A stretch of 64,000 bases of DNA. It comes from Plutella xylostella. Its lineage: Eukaryota; Arthropoda; Insecta; Lepidoptera; Plutellidae. Location of the stretch: positions 3,231,501 to 3,295,500 of the forward strand of contig NC_064012.1 in NCBI RefSeq assembly GCF_932276165.1, written 5' to 3'. The notes under the pieces are model-generated. The model was not told the origin of the DNA and did no database searches. It saw only the letters and a program-made list of their open reading frames with translations. Both the position numbers and the translations under genes were made by a program. Positions 45,581-58,240 of the stretch are shown in pieces (position 1 is the first letter of the stretch; each line of letters opens with the position of its first letter).

Positions 45581-48018
45581 ATACTGACGGAAAACGAACG
45601 AGAGCTCTTGTGCACTTTTATATATTTAATCATACCTATCTATGGCAATTGGCCATGCTAACTTTCTGAACAAGAATGGAATGCTTAAAACCGTTTCGAG
45701 GAATATGCTTTCTGTACAATTTCTAGTTATCAAATTTTAAATTAAGTCTCTATTTTTTGAATTATTCACGAGCCGCTCACAGGAACACTTCGTTGAGTCG
45801 TTTCAGAAATTTCTTCATTGTCATCATAATAATATTTTATGGTATTTCTTGACATTTGAGGACCTAATTACCTATATCATGCGGTTTCTTTTTCGTTTCA
45901 AACCAAGCCTTATGAAGTCACCCAACCACTATTTTAAGTTATTGTAAATTAAGTTATTGTTTCTTTATGACTGGAAACCGCCTGAAGCCTTACTGCTTTT
46001 AGGCAGATGGCAGCGTTGTATGGTTGACTCATTGACTTATAAAATTACTAACGTAAGGGCAGGCCCAACCGCTCAAGACAAAATTGACACCCTCGGGCTG
46101 GCCCTAAAATGTCATGATAATATTCTGTCATCATTTTGTTTGAATTGGGGCCAGCGCGCGGGTCACATTTTCTTTAGGCAAAATGTTCTGACGGGCGCAT
46201 CCTTTTTTTTGAAATCATTGGGTTGATTTCTTATTTGAAGGTACTAAGTTACTTAATAGGCCGATTTTTTTTAATACGAACTAGATCGAGTGTCAGTGCC
46301 AAAGAAACGTCTCGACAAATAACACTCTACTTCGTTTTCCACATAAAAAAACGCGGACTTGTTTCGAAAGTTTGATAACTAGTAACCTCCTCTACAGTGA
46401 ATTTTTATTCAAAAAATTATTATTTATTTTAAATAGCCGTATATTAAATATTGTGATTGATTTGTCAGGGTTACTACAATTTATACCTTTTATTTATAAC
46501 GACACAAATTGTTATTTTGAAGTTTACAACAGGTTACGGTTGATCAAAAGAACACAACCGAATCAATTGTTTGCCTCACCTTATACCGCTTTTGCCTGAC
46601 GCTACCTTTAGAACCGAACAATATGCCACGCTATCGTATGCAACAATGTATCGTTCTGGTACTATCGGCTCGATTATTTACTGCACTAATTTAATAATGT
46701 AAAATATTATTAGTAACATCTACTGACCATGATATCACATTTAAATCAAAGGCATAAACTTGTTTAAAACGGCAGAAAAAAGCTATGGAATATGATTAAA
46801 TGTAGAGTCCCAAAAAGGTTCAAGCTTTTGTCAGTCGTGTATTTAGGTATACCATGACTTTTATGCGGTAGTTAGCATGTAAAATAAAGTGTAGATACTT
46901 GATGTTATCCAGAAAAAAAGTCTAAAGTACTAGCAAGTACTAATAGTAAGTAACTACATATTAACAAAAAAAAACAATTACATATACTTTTTGAGTAGTG
47001 TGACTTCCTCTTCTTAGGTCTCTCCAAATCGTCGCCAAGACTTCCTCAAGATCTCACACATATATATGCCAACACCTAGTGGGTCCGTATGTACACATGC
47101 TGGCGTAGGTACACCACGTAATGACACCGGAGTACGTCCGTATTCATAGACTCCACATCTCCCCGGGGTGCTAAGTTAATTTCAAGTTCCCACCAACTTG
47201 CGCTCAGTTATTAAAATGGCCGACTTGGCGGCAGCATAATAGCGTTTGTGGAACGTTCTAGCAAAAGTTGGAGCAAATTACCTTTGTGGTCGGCTGTGTC
47301 GCGTTTAATACGCTCTGTGTATAGGAAGTCGGCTGGTGAATTTCTAAGTGTTGGCTGTCAATGTAGCGGGGCGAAGAGTGAGCTGTTGTGTGGTATGTGA
47401 ATAATTGATCCGTGCGTACCTGCGCTTTGCTGAATGTTTGGCGGGTGACTCTTTACTTCTTACCATGTTAGCTTTTAAAGGTAATATCTTTATTATGGTC
47501 CTTCGCTAATAGTGTAGTTACATGCACATTATTTTTTACTATTTTCTAATAAGAAAAAATCAAATGCATTTGTGTACCTATGTGTGACTCTTATTAATGG
47601 CAGAATACCAACGCACGTCACGAGTTTTTTATGAAATAATTGTATTTTTAAGGCAAGAATGCCACTGTGGAAAACAGCCATATCAGAGCCACGAACAATC
47701 TGGCGTAAATAGTGAAATGCTCAATTTATTGGAACTCAAAATTTCCAACAAAACGGGCACCAAACCGATTTGAAACAATTCTACAAAAATAGCACCAAAG
47801 TTAACCCCTCGCACACATTGGCAAGAAAGGCGTAAGTTTTTCTATTGTGAAAATCTCTCGGCTGCGCCGCCGTGGGCGTGGTGCTATTCAACCGACAAAT
47901 GTCAACTTTCAACTCTCGGCACAGCTGAAAAAAAGCAGTAGAGACCGTCCGAACTGAATTTCGCATACTCTTCGTGCCGCGAGCACAGGATTCGATACTA
48001 TTTTCGAATCTACGCGAA

Positions 48019-48134
48019 GGGTCACTTTTACCAAACGCTAAACGTATTTAAATCAAATTATAAATATTTTTTTTACTAACTGACAGACGTATGACAGGCT
48101 ACTAAATACGTTTAGCGTTTGGTGAAATTCCACC
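48019..48134. mobile_element. MITE, family E, copy 2 (inverted)
   Basis: It starts GGGTCACTTTTACCAAACGC and ends GCGTTTGGTGAAATTCCACC, the mirror of 32203-32334. No clear TAA pair here, so the flanks may have mutated. Confidence 0.72.
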
Positions 48135-48961
48135 TAGCATATGGAAAAAACAAATGTCACTTTTGGAACTAACTTTGCCTTGCATTTTGACAGTGACAGT
48201 TGACGATACGCAACGTTAACGGAGGTTCGAAACTTGTGCTCACGACTCTGATTTCGATCCTTAGTCGGATCGATCTGTTGATTCATGGTAATTTGTATGC
48301 ATACTTCTCTCAAAATATATAATATCCAATAACTAGCGCCTTTATTAATTACCAGTTATGTTACTGTAACCTAACTCTATACTTTATTTCAACTAGCATT
48401 ATTTTATTTTAATAGTCTAACTGATGTGTGATGTCAACAAATACTCACACTTACTTTACTTCTTCTAGTGCCTCTACACTACTGGAGGTGGCACTTACTT
48501 GACGTTTAGACAAACAATCCATCTCTTGACATATTGATCGATATAAAAAATAAGTATCAGTATTATTACTGTCTCTCAAATAACGGAACGTCGAACCAGC
48601 ACTAACAAATATTCAACGTCAGTAGCAATCACAACAGAGGCCCTATCGCTAAGTAAAAACAAAATAACGACGGACCATTTTAAGAAGTACCTAACTAGTG
48701 TCAAATCATAAATTTTGAATCCTAAAATCTGTCAAAACAAGTTCACAATAGGAACACAGGTAGCACACAATCACCGTTACTGCGGGCCCCTGCGCTGTAC
48801 CGTCGCCCAGCCACAATAGTCCGGGAAACGTGTTAAATATTTAAACCGAGTCAGCAACACATTCTTACCCCGACTCGACCGACGGTAGTTAACTCATAAT
48901 TGAGTACGAAAGCTACTTAGGACCAAGGTGCTGAGTTCGATGCCAGTCGCGGATTAGTTTT

Positions 48962-49080
48962 GAAAGAAAGAAAGAAAGAAAAACGTTTATTCGGTGCATT
49001 TCACACATACACACTCACAGAAAATACAAAACCAGTAAAACAATCTGACAGAAAAAGTTTTAAGACGTGGCCAGACGCTT
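48962..49080 (-). mobile_element. 3'-end fragment of a retroelement with (TTTC)n tail
   Basis: On the minus strand the sequence ends GCACCGAATAAACG followed by a (TTTC)n run (48962-48982). An AATAAA signal followed by a simple-repeat tail is typical of a 5'-truncated LINE or SINE end. The body is too short to assign. Confidence 0.45.
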
Positions 49081-49494
49081 TGCTGAGGTAAGAGTGTTTT
49101 TTTATTGATACCTTAAACTTCATGTAGGAGAGAGGTTAATTTTATAAGTACCTAGTGCATGATTTCAGTTATATTTGAAATTAAAAAGCATAAGAGTCTA
49201 GCGAGCTCTGACGTCACCAACGATTAATGCATCATATGAGTAATGTAAATTAGTTTCATTAAAAAAGATACATAACTACCTACATGTCTGCTATGTTCCA
49301 TTCTCTAAAACCTCTCTGTTTCCAAGCCAACAAATTGTCATAACTTCCTCAATACATATTATAATAAACGTTTTATGTATTTGCATATTTAGTTCAAAGT
49401 ACCTACATAGACGAACAGTCGGCAAGTAGAACAGACAAAGCAAATGCGAAGTAAGTGAATAGAACGAAACAAATGAATAAACTACGACATGTTA

Positions 49495-49707
49495 TAGTGC
49501 CACAAACTTATCTGTTCCGGTGACAGCTCACGTAAATGTGTAATATTTCTTCATTCTGTAAGATTTTAAGATTGCCTATAGTAGTAATTCGCCCTTGCGG
49601 TATTAATAAACCCATCTAATCCTTAACAATATATAATTCATTAGTAAGTAATGAGATATGGATCAATTTAGTTCGCCCTCACCGGAACAGAGAAGTTTGT
49701 GGAACTG
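49495..49707. mobile_element. mariner-like MITE, family M, copy 2
   Basis: 213 bp, the same length as copy 1, in reverse orientation. TA flanks at 49493-49494 and 49708-49709. The termini are TAGTGCCACAAACTTATCTG and its mirror with a few changes. Confidence 0.85.
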
Positions 49708-49859
49708 TAGCTTCAGTTTTAAAGTCCTTTGTTTGTATTCTTATAGGTACTTAATGAAAATCATATCAAATAGTATTACTAACGTCATTGTGTTGTGTGT
49801 GATAAAGTTTCAGCAAAGTTTAATATGCATGGCGTAATAAATTGAGTATGGAGAAGCTA

Positions 49860-49972
49860 CCACCAAGCCGCACCAGGCCTCCTAGGCCAGCGTGGTGGAC
49901 TAGGCCTAAACCCTTCCTTCATTGCAAGAGACCCATGCCCTAGCAGTGGGGACGTGATTGGTCGTGATGATG
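49860..49972 (+). mobile_element. 5S SINE, 5'-truncated copy
   Basis: Only the last ~100 bp of the SINE remain (GGCCAGCGTGGTGGACTAGG to TGATGATG). An exact 12-bp duplication ATGGAGAAGCTA flanks it (49848-49859 and 49973-49984). Truncation together with target duplication shows LINE-type insertion of a partial copy. The 5S promoter is absent. Confidence 0.83.
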
Positions 49973-50206
49973 ATGGAGAAGCTAAAATTTTATTCACGAA
50001 TTTCCAAAATTCGTATAACTAAAGTTGTTTAAAGTGACCCCCTGCATCACCCCCTTTTGGCTTACTATGCCAATTTTGCATAACTCTGGCATACTCCAAG
50101 CTTATGTTTATGAGTGACAGCAAGAGCCTTACATGATTTTAATTGTACCACACCAGTAAAGATCTGTTATACAAACATATCGTAACCGAATAAAAAACTA
50201 TAAATA

Positions 50207-50404
50207 TAGTGCGACAAACTTATCTGTTTCGGTGACAGTTAACTAAATTGGTCCATATCTCATTATTTACTAATAAATTATATATTGATATAGATTAGAT
50301 GGGTTTATTAACACCACAAGAGCGAATTAACAATACAAGCAAACTTAAAATCTTATAGAATCAAGAAATATTAGACATTTACGTGAGCTAAGTTTGTGGC
50401 ACTA
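50207..50404. mobile_element. mariner-like MITE, family M, copy 3
   Basis: Same orientation as copy 1. TA flanks at 50205-50206 and 50405-50406. The right terminal repeat has lost about 15 bp (GAGCTAAGTTTG in place of GAGCTGTCACCGG...AGTTTG). Confidence 0.82.
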
Positions 50405-50410
50405 TAATAC

Positions 50411-50461
50411 GTTTTGACATCTCTAAATTTAGAATTTCTGCCTTCAGAATCGACATCATTG
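50411..50461. mobile_element. solitary terminus of MITE family G
   Basis: GTTTTGACATCTCTAAATTT then AGAATTTCTGCCTTCAGAAT and ATCATTG, matching the right end of 18332-18709. It directly abuts the family M copy. No second terminus. Confidence 0.65.
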
Positions 50462-51162
50462 TATAAGTTATGTATATCCTTAGATTAAATATACGAATAA
50501 GATGGTGTGTCACATACAAAAATAAAACAAAAAACTGACCGCATTTTGTTTAAAGTCAAACCGTTTTACATTCTATCTATGACAAACATTGTACAGTGCT
50601 CCAAAATTGATAATGCGCATAGAAATCTTTGACAGATCGGTGGTTTTCGATTATGTGACACATGATATTGACTCCTATTTCTTTCGAACAAGGTGCAAAA
50701 TGCAAGTGTTTTTTAAGGCTCTTACGATTTAGTGATTCGGTTGTGAAGATCTGCATGTGCATTATTAATTTTGAACAAGTGTACCAATGAATAAAGTCAC
50801 AAATATTCCAACTGAAATCTTCAAAATATTATAATAGCTCAGTTCATGGTATAATTGGGTTGTTATCTGTCGAGACGTTTCTTTTGCGCACTCCATCTAG
50901 CTCGTGTCAAATATCGTTGTCATTCACCCTTAACCAACCTTAACTTAATGTGTCATTTTTTGCACTAGTTTCCAGGAAACAATACTTAATATCCACAATG
51001 TATAAGTTATGGTATGGATACCGGAGGGCTGCACTAAGGGACAAGTAGGTAATTACAGACGTGTGACAACTAGCATGTCTCCCTTTGTCTATAGCCGAGG
51101 GTCCTATTACAGAAATTCAACTTTAATCGAGGCTTAGAAAACGTTTTCCTGTGTGTGTGTTA

Positions 51163-51297
51163 AGCTGCGTACAGACCGGCTAAACGGACGCCCAACGATG
51201 GATATTTATCATACACAATACAGGGCAGATTGCAGCAACGTAGGTCAACGAAACCCGTTCGTTGGCGTTCGTTTGGCCGGTCTGTCTGTACGCAGCT
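51163..51297. mobile_element. Harbinger-like MITE, 135 bp
   Basis: The ends AGCTGCGTACAGACCGGC and the mirror GCCGGTCTG(TCTG)TACGCAGCT, with TTA on both sides (51160-51162 and 51298-51300). The right arm has a 4-bp TCTG duplication. The plus frame across it is a shadow. Confidence 0.82.
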
Positions 51298-52309
51298 TTA
51301 AAAGAAAATTTCTGTACAGGCGTCATAATACTTTAATATCTTCGGTTTTGACGACAGCAAAAACAATGCATTCTTCGATTTATTAAACACATAGTACAAC
51401 GCGGACTCGGGTCAAACAAAACAATAAAAAACAATGTACCTACTTAAGTCTTATAAATCGTAGAATAGAAGTCAGCGGTAAGCTAGTGCATGCACACAAG
51501 TATATTATTAACCAGATATAACCACCCTACAATTACAATGCGAAGCCATTTTCAAATGGACATAAATGCCCACCGATGTATGCTGTTTTGTCGTATGGAT
51601 TGTTCTACCTATGCCTACTTTATTAATTTTTATTTACAATTATAGTGGAAGACACTAGCTAGAGCTAAGTAATGATAAGAAACGGTATAAAGCAAGGTTT
51701 TTTTTTAAATCTTTAGTTTATATAAGGGCAGCCGATAGTTACAAATTAATAAATATACCTATCTATTAATATATTAATAAGTACCACTTTGTATCTCAAT
51801 ACAACAAAAAATGCAAAATAACTTAATTAAGGTATGTTAGTATATACCTAGTAGTTATTTAGTCTATTTTGAGAACATTGCTTTATAGCATAAATCAATC
51901 AAACATACGGTGCAACGATTTCGAGGGTCCATTAAAAAACGTTTAAATACTTAGGTAAAGAAAATATTTCATTCATTAGTTAATGTTCGATGAAGTTAAA
52001 GAATGTAATAACCCGTTTTTTAAATTTTATATATTGAGAACTGGACAATAAAGCAACAGCGTCTTGTTTTAAAAAACCATGTGGTCCCATGATAGTCATT
52101 GAACTTTGTGACATGAGAATCTGGCTTCTGATTCCATAATAATTCAATAGAGACTTTACATACCGTGGTGAGTTGCCATACGCTTTCATTATTGATTCAC
52201 GCATATGTAGGCCGTATCTCAAACTACTACTTGGAGAATTATAATGCCTTGAACCGAATCTCAAACAATGTTAGATGTTTAGTTATTCGATCTAAACGCT
52301 TAAATACTT

Positions 52310-52442
52310 TAGATAGATAGATATAATATTCTTTATTTGCAGACACGCATGAAATAAACTTACATAACTTAAATACTTACACATATGTACAAAAATGGCG
52401 GCCTTATCGCTTAAAGCGATTTTTTCAAGACAACCTTAGGGT
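52310..52442 (-). mobile_element. 3' end of the same retroelement family as 32690-32816
   Basis: On the minus strand: GGTTGTCTTG, AAAATCGC, TTTAAGCGATAAGGCCGCC, AATAAAG, then a TATC/ATCT tail near 52325-52310. Body truncated. Confidence 0.6.
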
Positions 52443-53099
52443 GGAAGGACTTTAATTTATTATTTATAAGTAAAAATCTAACCGTGAAAAAAAAGGTAAA
52501 GAGACTCACTATTTAAAATAATATACCTATAAATAACTTATATATTTTAGAGTTTAAAAACACGCCTGAAAGTATCGTCCCGTCGTATCATTCAAAAAAC
52601 TCTATTAATATTATGCTTAGTCAAAAATATTTTTTTTGTTAGTACCTTTCTCTTTTTGTGTTAAAGTTAAGTTAAGTTAAGTTATTATTAAAGTTAAGTT
52701 AAGTTATTTACAGGGTGTTGTGAAAATGATTCGTACTATATATATTTTTCGCGCATTTTAAGAAAGTTCTTTGGAATGACCTCTGAAGTCACCTTATTTT
52801 GGTTTCAATTTTAGCAACAGCCTGTATAAATCAAAGATAAATCTAAAGCGCGACACGGCAATAAGTAGTTCCCTTTTCCTCTACTCAACTACCTATAGCT
52901 GGAAAACGCGACCGAATACACGTGCGGTTGTCAAAACAAAGCCTTCCACTTCAGTCGATATCGAAACGCGGCCCGCACAATACGTCGCAGCCCTCCCCAA
53001 CTTGTTTACATATTTTTCAAGCGCTGTAGCGCATTTCAATAGAGATGCATTTTTCTTTTTATTTTTATCATTATTACTATTCCTCCTTTATGAACGCAG

Positions 53100-53345
53100 G
53101 CGTTGTTAGTATATAAGTTGAATAACAATCGGGGCACCCCTAGAATACGGCTTCTTTGCAGTCGGCCCTGAGAGATAAGCCCGTCCTTGTCTTTCGCAAG
53201 GCGGTTTTGATGCGGGCATCTCGTATTGCCGCGGGTTTCGCGGCTCCGTGATGAAAGACGACGGTGGGGGCGATAGCTAGCTGTTTCTGTCTACGCTGTG
53301 GGCGCCGCAACGCTGTAGAATGAGATCGTCGCACGTCGATCAGCT
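53100..53345. other. GC-richer single-copy block
   Basis: About 245 bp, distinctly GC-richer than the surrounding intron. It has a 64-codon minus frame (53334-53140), basic and low in hydrophobics, without family resemblance. There are no repeat signatures. It could be a regulatory block or an unrecognised exon; I see no strong splice-site pair. Confidence 0.25.
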
Positions 53346-54361
53346 GTACCTCTACAACAATCGAAAAATGGTTGTACGGAGCGTATCTATGCTATGTTTA
53401 TAGGTTTCATACAGCGTAAAGGTTTGTATAGACTATGTTGTTTTGCAGCGGCGACTGCCAGCACACCTGTTAATTTCCTCTTAATTTGGGATAATGGTAA
53501 TGGAAATTTCATTTCAGTGATGTTAGTGAAAAAATCTGATGAAATTTTGCCATTTCGGTGGATTTAATTTTCAGTTTTTGGAGTCAGCTTATTTTTACCA
53601 CCTGCCGATAAAGAAGAGTAGTATAAGTATGGTGTGAGGTGTTTATGATCATGTTTATAATGTATGTGACCGTGTTTTTTTATTTTTTAAGAAGTATTTT
53701 GCTAGGTAACAGCTCAGCTACTGCTATTGTTACAACATTTTTAATTATAAAAAAATCCTTACACCCAAATTTTACGTGTTTAGGTACTTAGCAAAAAAAC
53801 CAACTGTGCAAAAAAACAAAAGTTTACGTATTTTCACATTTGTAAGTGACATAATAATATGATTACATAAAGAAAATTGCAGCAGTGATACTTACTTACT
53901 CAAGTATTATTTCAGCGAGCAGATATCAATCAAATATCAACAAAAGGTAACGGCTTTCTCTACATTACCTTAATAAAGCCAAATGACTTATAAATATAAT
54001 GTTGCCATGAAACTTTATTGCAAATAAAATGTTGCCAGACTCGTTACAAAATACAATGAGACAAGTAATGTTATTATTTCATTCACCTCATATAATGCTG
54101 TGACTGTATCATTTTAATAACGAATTAAATCATTATAAATAAATATATCAGGTACATTTTCAATACGTTATACTTTCAACGTAAATTTATAGGCTGAATA
54201 CCTAGCCCAAAAATATAACTTACAATAAACGTTTTTTATTTTGTGTCGAATCAAAAATGTATATCTTGTTTAATGAAAGTTAATAAACAGACTATACACA
54301 AACTTGAGAAAAACCAGCTGCGCAACAGATATCTGATACTGATGATATCTGACACAGAGAT

Positions 54362-54512
54362 CATCAGTATCACCATCACGACCCATTACGTCCCTACTGC
54401 TGGGGCACGGGTCTCCGGAAGGGTTTAGGCCTAGTCCACCACGCTGGCCTAGTGCGGGTTGGTGGAGCAAGCTTGTGCTGAGAGAGTTGTCGGGTAAGAA
54501 AGTAAATAAGAT
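54362..54512 (-). mobile_element. 5S SINE, truncated copy on the minus strand
   Basis: It contains the distal part of the SINE from GTCGACAACTC-like sequence to the ATGGGTCGTGATGGTGATAC tail, with an internal loss (no GGTCCACCAACC...TTGTGTTGG piece). An 8-bp ACAGAGAT flanks both sides (54354-54361 and 54513-54520). No promoter half. Confidence 0.76.
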
Positions 54513-54759
54513 ACAGAGATAATAAATGCAAATGTGAACCCGGCTTTAATCTTTCCCTAATAAAAAAGAAAGTACATGTAACGCGTTGAAGTCTTTTGTT
54601 CTCAATAACTTAATCAAATCCCAAACACATTCAAACTTTTTAATTTATTTACAATAATAAAATTATCGGTTGAGTAAATAAACATAGGTACTTCTGCTAT
54701 AGATACATTTATAATTATTGTCTCATTCTCGCCATATAAAGACATTCCATTCTGTAGGC

Positions 54760-54890
54760 CTAGCATGAGGCGCAAGACGTGATAATTTTTTAATTTTTCG
54801 TCGTCGCAGTCACATCGCGCGGCCTCGAGCACAAGCCCGACGGAAAACTTTTGGCACGTCTTGACGTGCGCGTCTTGCACCCCGTGCTAG
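54760..54890. mobile_element. MITE, family D, copy 2
   Basis: The ends CTAGCATGAGGCGCAAGACG and CGTCTTGCACCCCGTGCTAG are mirrors. The interior has a CGTCGTCGCAG stretch. The minus frame 54880-54614 crosses it by chance. Confidence 0.74.
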
Positions 54891-55431
54891 ACTAGAAGAG
54901 TTGGCAAACATTTTTCATTTAAACACACGAGACTTCTTTGCATTTGAATAGCACTAATGCGTTTATGTTCTCAAGTTGCCTTTTTATCACGCTTTGTAAT
55001 TTTTTCTATTGGTATTAAGAATGAGAGATACCTAATAAGGATTTATTCGCTATAATATAGTGTGAGCGTCCCGTTTTAAAAAACGATTACAATACCTTTC
55101 TGAGAGTTACTTCTGTTAAAATGATGTATGTATTTTTATTTAACTGTATTTATGACGCAAAACATGGATACAGATTTTCGTCTACCTATGATATAACAAA
55201 CAATCCATTTCACGTGTTATAGAGCTTCCACTATGTTATTGTATTTTTGACGTTTCCTTATGTCTGATAATTAAAGTTGGTTTTCCTTTGCAGTCATCAA
55301 ATATGTGTGGGATTTAGAATGTCAAAAAACCAATAATAAGATGAACAGAGTATAGTAGAACTTACAAAGGGTTTGTAAGAGGCTTAAATTCGCAATAAAC
55401 ACACGATATTCACAGCTATTATAATTGGAAA

Positions 55432-55474
55432 ACCGGCCAAGTGCGAGTCTGACTCAGACAAGAAGGGTTCCGTA
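55432..55474 (+). repeat. fragment of the GGCCAAGTGCGAGT-type dispersed repeat
   Basis: AAACCGGCCAAGTGCGAGTC, then GACTCAGACAAGAAGGGTTC, matches in reverse the piece at 10078-10122. The class is not known to me. A degraded tRNA-like head may lie just downstream on the minus strand (55605-55535), too weak to call. Confidence 0.5.
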
Positions 55475-56261
55475 AGTAAGTGTTTTTTGTCTATGTTTAT
55501 AAATAGTATCTAAATATTTTTAAATTCTTCCGAATGCCAGGATTTTAACAAACGACCTTTGGAATGAGAGGACGAAGCCTATTCCGCTACGCCGTCACGG
55601 CTCTAAAAACGTTCAGAGGATTTTGATTAATCCTGCATTTAAATCGCAACCTAGGAGGACTTTATTTAAATGAATTACATTTAAAATACAAAATCTCATT
55701 GGTACTTTCATTTAATTTTCATATGGTATCAAAGTTAAAATATTACCGTATTCAGTTTATACAGTTGTAATTCAATTAACTTCAAAATTTTAAAAGGGAT
55801 TTGGATATTGGAAAATAATTTATCAAATAGCAAGTAGAGACTTTACCATACAAGGTAAAAAATATAGGTATAGTATGAAAAACGCCTTAAAAATTTATAA
55901 TAACTGAACTGATGAAAATATATTTCAAATACTTAGTTTAGTGTAAGTCGATATAATGTGGCTACGTTCCCAGTAGACAAACTGTTAGCAGCCGATTGAG
56001 TTAGCGGCGGCGTATCGGTAGTACAGTACGGTTCAAACTACAACTTGGTAGTTCTGAAGATGCCAGTAAATACACTTAACATCAAATACACGTAAATACC
56101 TTGTCAAACTAACAAACCGCCTCTGCATTCTAAAAGATTGACAGTTGGTTTGTTTGATAAAGCATAAGCATGGAAGTACTAAGTACTTATTTCTTCCATG
56201 AGCATAAGAGTGTAAATGCTGCAAACTTCAGCTCGTCTAGTACATTTTTTGCAATATTTGA

Positions 56262-56405
56262 AAACTATAAAACTTTACGTTTTCTTCTGGCATCTGCGTA
56301 CATTATCAGTCAAAAGTCGCATGATAGTTTCCGCTAGAGGCGCCACTTTGTATGCGAGGAAACGTAAACTTTTATTGTTTCCGACAATCTAACAAACCTG
56401 TACTA
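56262..56405. repeat. dispersed element, family C, copy 3 (best)
   Basis: The left words TTTACGTTTTCTTCTGGCATC and right words GTATGCGAGGAAACGTAAA are mirrored around the core GATAGTTTCCGCTAGAGGCG. Related to 18880-18995 and 31015-31165. Confidence 0.62.
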
Positions 56406-56630
56406 GACCAACAGAAACTATCAAGTGGTTTGGACCTAACTCTATGCCGAGTGTTCACAGTTCGCTAGTTTTGCGGTGACTCAACGCAGTTTGCGGTGTC
56501 ACGCGCGCCTAGTAACGAGTGAACTGTTTGTCTACTGGGATTGCAGCCAGCCTATATACTCCATGTCAAATTAAATGCAAATTAATAATATTGTCAGCAG
56601 ATAACGGTAGCCGTGATTTTTTGAGATTAA

Positions 56631-56777
56631 GGCCTAGTTTCACCATACTCTGTTAGATCATAACAAGGGATCCGTTGTTGGCTTGTCACATATGTCAAGA
56701 ATTTAAGATGAAAATTACGTATAATTAATGTAACAGGTTGTAATGATCTAGGATCAAGACTGTGGTGAAACTAGGCA
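56631..56777. mobile_element. Harbinger-like MITE, 147 bp
   Basis: The ends GGCCTAGTTTCACCATA and GTGGTGAAACTAGGCA are mirrors. TAA on both sides (56628-56630 and 56778-56780). No coding capacity. Confidence 0.82.
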
Positions 56778-57859
56778 TAAAACTAAAATTTACCGGGTGG
56801 AGCGGTTAAAGTTAGGTGTTCCTATAGTATTCTGACTTAAGGTCACAGCTCAATAGAGGTACCTGGCACCCACCAGTGTGGCCAGCATCATTTATAATGG
56901 ACTTGTTTGCGTATGCCGACTATATCGACTCCGTGGCATCACCGGATCTCCTAACCATCCGGTATCCACATAGCACAGGTCGCAAGACGGGTTTGCTTAA
57001 GCGACGGAAAACTTATGTGACGTTTGGTCGAGTCTATACCTTGGTATGTAGAAGTGGACTATTATTATCCGCTGCTCCAGTTAGGTTTAATCGGTTAATA
57101 TTGGGTTATCTTAACACCTAACAAACACAGTAACGAATCCACTAAGTATCTAATATTTACCGTCCACAACGTAAATTTTACTCCATTTTATAATTCTTGC
57201 CTATTTTGGTAATATATAATGTCAAATAATGTGATTGTCCCTTAACCGCGCGCAACATTTTATTATTATTTTTATTTTGTGTCCTCAAGTTTCAGTTTTT
57301 TTCACTTTCACTTTTCAATCAAACCAAATTCAACCAACGGTACTGAACTAATTAAGCTTTAAAAATATGATGTTATCCATACGGAAAATAATGTTTAAGT
57401 AATTAAATATTTGTCAATACCCCAGGCCAAACTCTTTCCTGTAGTCAACTCCATAGTGTGAAAAAAAAACCTGAATCATGCAGTTCTAAAGGCACATTTT
57501 TTTATTGTACTACGCCGGCAATTATGAACTGCAATATTGAACAAAGAAAAGCTGTTTTCATTGCTCAATCTAAATCTTATGCCCTCACATTCCCTACCAT
57601 TGTTTTAACTTTTGTTACCACAAAATATCCTAGAATACCCCATCACTTTAATTTTTTTCAGTTAAAAATACAAATTGCGTTAAAATGTGTTAGTTTATCA
57701 ATGTATAAAAACGAATATCACCAATAAGTCCTAGAAACAAATAGTTTTTTTTTTAGTTGCAAGTTGTTAAATCACGTGATAATTTTATAGTTTTCCATTA
57801 TATTCAAACGAATATCTTCAATAAGTCCTAGAAACAAATGAATAAATACAACGATATTA

Positions 57860-57878
57860 CGTTTCCGACGGTACGGCG

Positions 57879-57909
<31 letters not shown>

Positions 57910-57940
57910 CGACGGCACGCGTAGCCGACGGAACGAAGCG
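57860..57940. repeat. (GCG)n microsatellite in a CpG-rich patch
   Basis: About eight GCG/GGC triplets at 57878-57905, flanked by CGACGG words on both sides (TTCCGACGGTACGG, AGCCGACGGAACG). It lies 0.3 kb inside the first acj6 intron, close to the first coding exon. No splice sites or family match make it an exon. Confidence 0.7.
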
Positions 57941-58240
57941 GATTGTTATCTAATTAATAATTTATACCGTCAACTCCTTTGCACCATTTCAATAACTGCC
58001 CGATGCACTGAAAAAAAAACCTGAAATGATAAAGCACATTCGCCGACACACACACAAAGTAATGGAGCTCCATAATGTCGCGGGGCAGGCGCTAGCAGAG
58101 CACATCGCACAGCCAACAACAACCTCCTTTAACAACCTGTAAGGTAAGGGTTAGTCGGCACGGTCCGGTATACCTCGGCTTAACGTCATACGGAACACCC
58201 TACGCTACTCATGCAGCCTTCGTAAAGAGCTTGTACTCAC

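Larger units (their letters stand above)
44802..45602. mobile_element. MITE family A remnant holding a three-level nest
   Basis: GGTTACTCTATACTG at 44804-44818 and GACGGAAAACGAACG at 45586-45600 are the two sides of a family A terminus. Only the hAT-like insertion between them separates them. The far terminus is not found. See the entries for 44821 and 45040. Confidence 0.68.
16762..58240 (-). other. acj6: giant acj6 intron (about 41.5 kb)
   Basis: It runs from donor GTGAGT at 58240 to acceptor TTTCAG at 16762 on the minus strand. It holds the complete LINE at 34533-38700, the decayed LINE at about 38830-42830, several SINEs and at least twenty MITEs listed separately. Gene-free stretches in which I see nothing further: 17200-18330, 19390-19845, 19950-24085, 25510-26650, 26960-27770, 29300-31010, 31165-31820, 33500-34520, 42830-44800, 45605-48015, 50465-51160, 51300-52305, 52445-54355, 54895-56260 and 56780-57865. 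Near 20355 there is a (TTTA)n-tailed LINE-like end, and near 26338-26375 an (AATA)n-tailed one. A further small mini-exon could be hidden here: the fly protein has about ten residues between MPNPS and SRLLED that I did not find. Confidence 0.8.

Noticed and set aside
52660..52710. (AAGTT)n run as telomere-like sequence
   Set aside because: Insect telomeric repeats are TTAGG. This is a plain pentanucleotide microsatellite.
57860..57940. (GCG)n patch as an additional acj6 exon encoding poly-Ala
   Set aside because: No convincing splice borders and no matching segment in Acj6 between the N-terminus and the POU-IV box.
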